Of a DNA stretch of 64,000 nucleotides, positions 60,806 to 64,000 are shown in pieces. How positions within the stretch are numbered: the stretch's first letter is position 1; each line of letters begins with the position of its first letter. Both the position numbers and the translations under genes were made by a program. The stretch lies in NCBI GenBank assembly GCA_013100805.1, contig CP040000.1:1-64000 (forward strand), written 5' to 3'. The notes under the pieces were generated by a model. It worked only from the letters and a program-made list of their open reading frames with translations. It had not been told where the DNA came from and did no database searches. This DNA is from Candidatus Saccharibacteria bacterium oral taxon 488 (lineage in GTDB: Bacteria; Patescibacteriota; Saccharimonadia; Saccharimonadales; Saccharimonadaceae).

Positions 60806-62437
60806 ATGGAACAGATTATTTCTCAGGCGGTGAAGCAACTTTTTGATCAAGATGTATCGGTGCAATTGACGCGCCCCGACCCAAAGTTTGGCGATTTTGC
60901 GACGAACGTGGCGCTGCAGCTGGCGAAGCCGCTGGGTAAGAATCCGCGCGAGATTGCTGAGGCGATTGCTGAGGAGCTGCGTGGTCGTGAGGAGTTGGGC
61001 GAGGTGAGCGTGGCTGGGCCGGGCTTCATCAACGTGAAATTAAGCGATCAAGCGGTGTTGGAGTTGCTGAAAGTGCGACCAGCGACCAACCGTTCAGGTC
61101 AAACAGTGGTCATTGAAACTAATTGTCCAAATCCATTTAAGGCCATGCATATCGGCCACGCGCTGAATGCGATTTTGGCGGACACCATGGCGAATTTACT
61201 GGCGGTGGATGGTGCGTCGGTACACCGGGTGAGTTACCACGGCGACGTCGGCACGCATGTCGGTAAGAGCATGTGGGCGATTCTTCGCGAGATTGATGGC
61301 GATGTTGGCAAGTTAGACGCTATTCCGGCTGATAAGCGCAACGAGTTTATGAGCCGTATGTACGTTGAAGGGGCGCGGGCAGCTAAAGAATCACCAGAGG
61401 CACGGGCAGAAATCGACGAGCTGGCCAAGCAATCGTTTGTACTGGATGATCCGCTATATAAGCAGGTGTATGAGATTTGTAAAGCCTGGAGCTTTGATGA
61501 AATTGATGCCAATGTGGCGCGGCTGGGCAATGTGCCAATTGAGCGGCGCTACGTCGAGAGCGAAACCGAAGTGCCAGGCAAGGCCTTGATCAAAGAAAAA
61601 ACCCCAGAAGTCTTTACCAAATCAGATGGTGCGTACATCTTCAAAGGTAGCCAATACGGTGCGTTTGATAATGTGTTCATCGGTTCGCACGGCAACGGAT
61701 TATATGGTGCGCACGACATGGGGCTAATTCAGCTGAAGCGCCAAGATTATCCAAACCTAGACCTATCGATTACGGTCAACGGCGAAGAGCAGGCGGCGTA
61801 TTTCCGCGGGGTGATCGCGGCTAGTGAATTGGCCATTCCAGAATTGAAAGGTAAGTTGTTTAATTATGCAACTGGCCTGGTTAAATTAACGACCGGCAAG
61901 ATGAGCTCGCGCACTGGCGAGGTGATTACTATTGACTGGCTGTTTAACGAGTTCAAGAAAGCCATCAAGCAAGCTGGCGGCGAGCCGACCGACGCGGTGG
62001 TGGCGGGCGCGCTGCGCTATCAATTTTTGAAGGTGAAAATTGGTAGCGACGTGGTATTTGATATCAATGATGCGGTCAGTCTCACCGGTAATACTGGTAG
62101 CTACCTGCAATATGCACACGCTCGGGCGCGAGGAATTTTGGCAAAATCTGAGCAAGCAGTTGCATTTCCGACAGAATTGTTCGACGAAGATCGGCTGCTC
62201 GTCAGGAAAATGAGTGAATACGCCGAGGCGGTTAACCGCGCTACCGAAAGTTTGGAGCCGCATCATGTCTGCGCCTATTTGTTTGAGCTGGCGCAGGAGT
62301 TCAACCGTTACTATGAGAAAAATCAAGTTGTCGGCAGCGACAAAGAAGCGCACCGTGTCGGCTTGGTGGCGGTGTATGCTGACATCTTGAAGGCGGGACT
62401 CACCATTCTTGGTATCGTTGCCCCTGATAAATTGTAA
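60806..62437 (+). CDS. argS: Arginyl-tRNA synthetase
   Basis: Class I synthetase charging tRNA-Arg. 543 residues from ATG 60806 (MEQIISQAVKQLF), placed by a GGAAGG site and a TATACT box just upstream; in-frame codons before it overlap that box. Domains in order are the Add1 tRNA-binding domain (about 1-95), the HIGH motif in NPFKAMHIGHALN (near 115), the KMSK-like GKMSSRTGE (near 370), and a helical anticodon domain with YAHARARGIL. Length and motifs are normal. It would charge the tRNA-Arg(GCG) found at 25 kb. Confidence 0.97.
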   Translation: MEQIISQAVKQLFDQDVSVQLTRPDPKFGDFATNVALQLAKPLGKNPREIAEAIAEELRGREELGEVSVAGPGFINVKLSDQAVLELLKVRPATNRSGQTVVIETNCPNPFKAMHIGHALNAILADTMANLLAVDGASVHRVSYHGDVGTHVGKSMWAILREIDGDVGKLDAIPADKRNEFMSRMYVEGARAAKESPEARAEIDELAKQSFVLDDPLYKQVYEICKAWSFDEIDANVARLGNVPIERRYVESETEVPGKALIKEKTPEVFTKSDGAYIFKGSQYGAFDNVFIGSHGNGLYGAHDMGLIQLKRQDYPNLDLSITVNGEEQAAYFRGVIAASELAIPELKGKLFNYATGLVKLTTGKMSSRTGEVITIDWLFNEFKKAIKQAGGEPTDAVVAGALRYQFLKVKIGSDVVFDINDAVSLTGNTGSYLQYAHARARGILAKSEQAVAFPTELFDEDRLLVRKMSEYAEAVNRATESLEPHHVCAYLFELAQEFNRYYEKNQVVGSDKEAHRVGLVAVYADILKAGLTILGIVAPDKL

Positions 62438-62469
62438 AATATTAGTAAATATTATATGATACAGCAGAG

Positions 62470-63540
62470 ATGGAAGAGCATCTTTCTGCTAATTTGATGA
62501 CGCCTAAACGGCAATTAGTTAAGGCTGAGCCAGGACTACGACGTGAACTTTTATTAGACTCGCAGCAGCTGAAGTTGATTCGTGCGGTGTATGAACAGTC
62601 TCCGCAGACGTATGATGCTGCAACGAAGGCGGCAGTTAATATAGCACAGGTGGTGCGACAAACGGTGGATTTTGCTCCGACTTCGGCTGATTCACCGCTA
62701 CTCAATGCAGTCAAAGTTGCCAGTCGTGAGGCTACAAACTGTTTTGGCCATGCCATTATTGCGTCAGAGTGTCTGGAGCAGCTCGGCATTGAGCATTGCA
62801 TCAGCTACGCGAATCAGCATGCCATGGTGACACTATTTGATCGGGGCAGTGAGCGAGCTTTTTTGCTCGATGTGGCGACGGAGGAGCTATGTTGTGATAT
62901 GACCGGCGTGCTTGGCAGCGGTGCGCCCAACCCGCTTGACCAGCTAGCGATGGGTGAGTTGCGGGCGGTGAATACATTTTTTTCAGGGGAACTCTTGAAA
63001 CGACTACCACCGTCGATCGATAGGCAAAAGTTTATGAGCTCAAGGCCATGGCTATCATTTGATGCTATCGATGCGGCACAATCTCATGAACATAAGCCTC
63101 GAAATCGGATATTACAATTCTTAACATTACCCTCAGTACCGGGGCGTATGTTGTTGATTCAGCAGTACAATGCTGCCCGACAAGTGGGGTCGGGTGATAT
63201 CGAAACAGCGAGTAAAGAGCTGTCGGAATTATCAGGGTTATATCTTGATGTTGACTCGCGAAATGGCCTGAAGGAAGTCGATGAGTTGTGCCGTCGGCTA
63301 ATATTGGCAGGAAAATATGACGAAGTAATCGATTTGGCGGCTATGGTGGACGAGAGCCTGGTCCCAGACGACAAATCGAAAAATAAGTTATTTTTGCCAG
63401 ATATCATGCGAAAAATTGCTAGACAGACAGAAAACAAGGAACTTGCCTGGCGGGCTATTAAACTATACGAGGAAAATCCACCAAATAGCCTGCGCAACGG
63501 TAAACTCGCTGCAGCCAGAAAACTTTTAGATAATTTGTAA
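62470..63540 (+). CDS. Transglutaminase-like cysteine protein, unknown role
   Basis: 356 residues, no signal peptide. Residues about 95-140 contain a Cys-His-Asp order typical of the transglutaminase-like/papain-like fold: NCFGHAIIASECLEQLG, then YANQHAMVTLF, then FLLDVATEEL. The C-terminal 130 residues are helical and TPR-like (GLKEVDELCRRLILAGKYDE, ELAWRAIKLYEENPPNS). This combination resembles SirB1-type proteins in outline, but the family is not certain. A TATGAT/TATTAT region about 15 nt before the ATG suggests a short leader. Confidence 0.75.
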   Translation: MEEHLSANLMTPKRQLVKAEPGLRRELLLDSQQLKLIRAVYEQSPQTYDAATKAAVNIAQVVRQTVDFAPTSADSPLLNAVKVASREATNCFGHAIIASECLEQLGIEHCISYANQHAMVTLFDRGSERAFLLDVATEELCCDMTGVLGSGAPNPLDQLAMGELRAVNTFFSGELLKRLPPSIDRQKFMSSRPWLSFDAIDAAQSHEHKPRNRILQFLTLPSVPGRMLLIQQYNAARQVGSGDIETASKELSELSGLYLDVDSRNGLKEVDELCRRLILAGKYDEVIDLAAMVDESLVPDDKSKNKLFLPDIMRKIARQTENKELAWRAIKLYEENPPNSLRNGKLAAARKLLDNL

Positions 63541-63550
63541 AGTTTTATGC

Positions 63551-63556
63551 TACAAT
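63551..63556 (+). promoter_or_regulatory. Extended -10 box of mscL
   Basis: TACAAT preceded by TTATGC, the extended -10 pattern seen at other promoters here; about 30 nt before the ATG. No clear -35. Confidence 0.55.
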
Positions 63557-63586
63557 CAAGATATTACTTAACGCAAAGGAGTTTTT

Positions 63587-64000
63587 ATGGCAGAGAAAAA
63601 AATAGCCAAGAAGGCGACTACTAAACAGACGACCGCTAAGAAATCAATTGTGAAAAAACCAAGCGTGGCAGCACTGAAAGAAAAGGCGGCAGCAGTCAAA
63701 GGTCATGGTGGCGGTTTTATGACATTTATTCGCGAGCAGGGCGTGGTTGGCCTGGCTGTCGGTCTGGCGATCGGTACAGCGGCTGGCGATACCGTGAAAA
63801 AGTTGGTGACGGCGTTCATCGACCCGCTGGTGCAGCTGATTGTCGGCTCGCAGGAAGGCCTGCAGGCAGCATCATTCTCTGTTGAGATTGCTGGTCGCAA
63901 GGGTGAATTCCTGTACGGTGCGTTTGTTAGCTCGCTGATCACTTTGTTAGCGGTGGCGTTTGTGGTGTATGCGATTATTCACTTTTTGAAGCTGGATAAA
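63587..64000 (+). CDS. mscL: Large-conductance mechanosensitive channel MscL (3' end cut by window)
   Basis: Safety valve that opens under membrane tension. 138 residues are visible and the frame is still open at the window edge. A Lys/Ala/Thr-rich N-terminal extension of about 40 residues (MAEKKIAKKATTKQTTAKKS) precedes the channel: FIREQGVVGLAVGLAIGTAAGDTVKKLVTAFIDPL (helix 1, residues about 46-80), the outer loop, and helix 2 (about 112-134). MscL proteins normally begin almost directly at helix 1, so the basic extension is unusual. AAAGGAG precedes the ATG. Confidence 0.93.
   Translation, partial: MAEKKIAKKATTKQTTAKKSIVKKPSVAALKEKAAAVKGHGGGFMTFIREQGVVGLAVGLAIGTAAGDTVKKLVTAFIDPLVQLIVGSQEGLQAASFSVEIAGRKGEFLYGAFVSSLITLLAVAFVVYAIIHFLKLDK

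Noticed and set aside
1..64000. CRISPR arrays, insertion sequences, rRNA operons, prophage
   Set aside because: No regularly spaced repeats, transposase motifs, rRNA segments or phage structural genes were seen. The phage-lysozyme domain belongs to the secretion operon.

Overview
The window begins at the first base of dnaA and holds dnaA, a likely oriC and dnaN, so it is probably the conventional origin of a small bacterial chromosome. Gene style and content point to a Candidate Phyla Radiation bacterium, most likely Candidatus Saccharibacteria (TM7). The evidence is dense packing with 1-16 nt gene overlaps, a PrgI/TraC-like/VirB4/VirB6-like secretion cluster, a run of small two-helix VirB2-like pilins, Mur ligases lacking their first domain, and many proteins known only by type. 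TGA is used freely as a stop, so the UGA=Gly code of Gracilibacteria/SR1 does not apply. The species assignment is inference from recognised families, not a database match.

Layout. 1-2.7 kb (+): dnaA, putative oriC, dnaN. 2.7-18.6 kb (-): a roughly 16-kb operon for a type IV secretion-like machine: two VirB6-like proteins, PrgI (VirB3-like), a TraC-like partner and VirB4 ATPase, a large membrane protein ending in a C39-like cysteine protease domain, three small anchored proteins, and a secreted lysozyme-CHAP wall hydrolase. 18.7-19.7 kb (-): a Tat-type lipoprotein; then tRNA-Asp. 20.0-22.4 kb (+): six tandem pilin-like genes (a seventh at 26 kb), closed by a strong terminator. 22.4-26.6 kb: hsp20, a ComF-like phosphoribosyltransferase, an rlmH interrupted by a stop codon, an SGNH hydrolase, and tRNAs Ser, Ser, Arg and Ser. 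26.8-35.6 kb: a His-rich protein, valS, a FemAB-like transferase, tsaD carrying a 165-bp in-frame palindrome, murE, and a kinase-phosphatase-ligase RNA repair protein. 35.6-40.2 kb: a large secreted SGNH esterase with duplicated N-terminal modules and small membrane proteins. 40.2-49.5 kb: murF, then a lower-GC accessory stretch of uncharacterised genes around groES-groEL (CIRCE-controlled), including two apparent frameshifts, one in a DUF218-VanX-type fusion. 49.5-53.2 kb: a sugar-phosphate isomerase, a MacB-type ABC exporter and tRNA-Ser. 53.3-64 kb (+): two unknown genes, a ribonucleotide reductase operon, a PPOX protein, three tiny genes, pyrG, argS, a transglutaminase-like protein and mscL cut by the window end.

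How it fits together. The secretion cluster, pilins, wall hydrolases, FemAB protein and secreted esterases would suit an epibiont that contacts, and exchanges material with, a host cell. The ribonucleotide reductase has the residue pattern of class Ic (Glu first ligand, Phe in place of the radical Tyr). Its large subunit lacks the usual C-terminal cysteine pair, and a 57-residue protein encoded just downstream ends in such a pair. Many genes have a -10 box only 6-8 nt before the ATG, which indicates widespread leaderless transcription, often with an extended TGC-TAnnnT -10 element.
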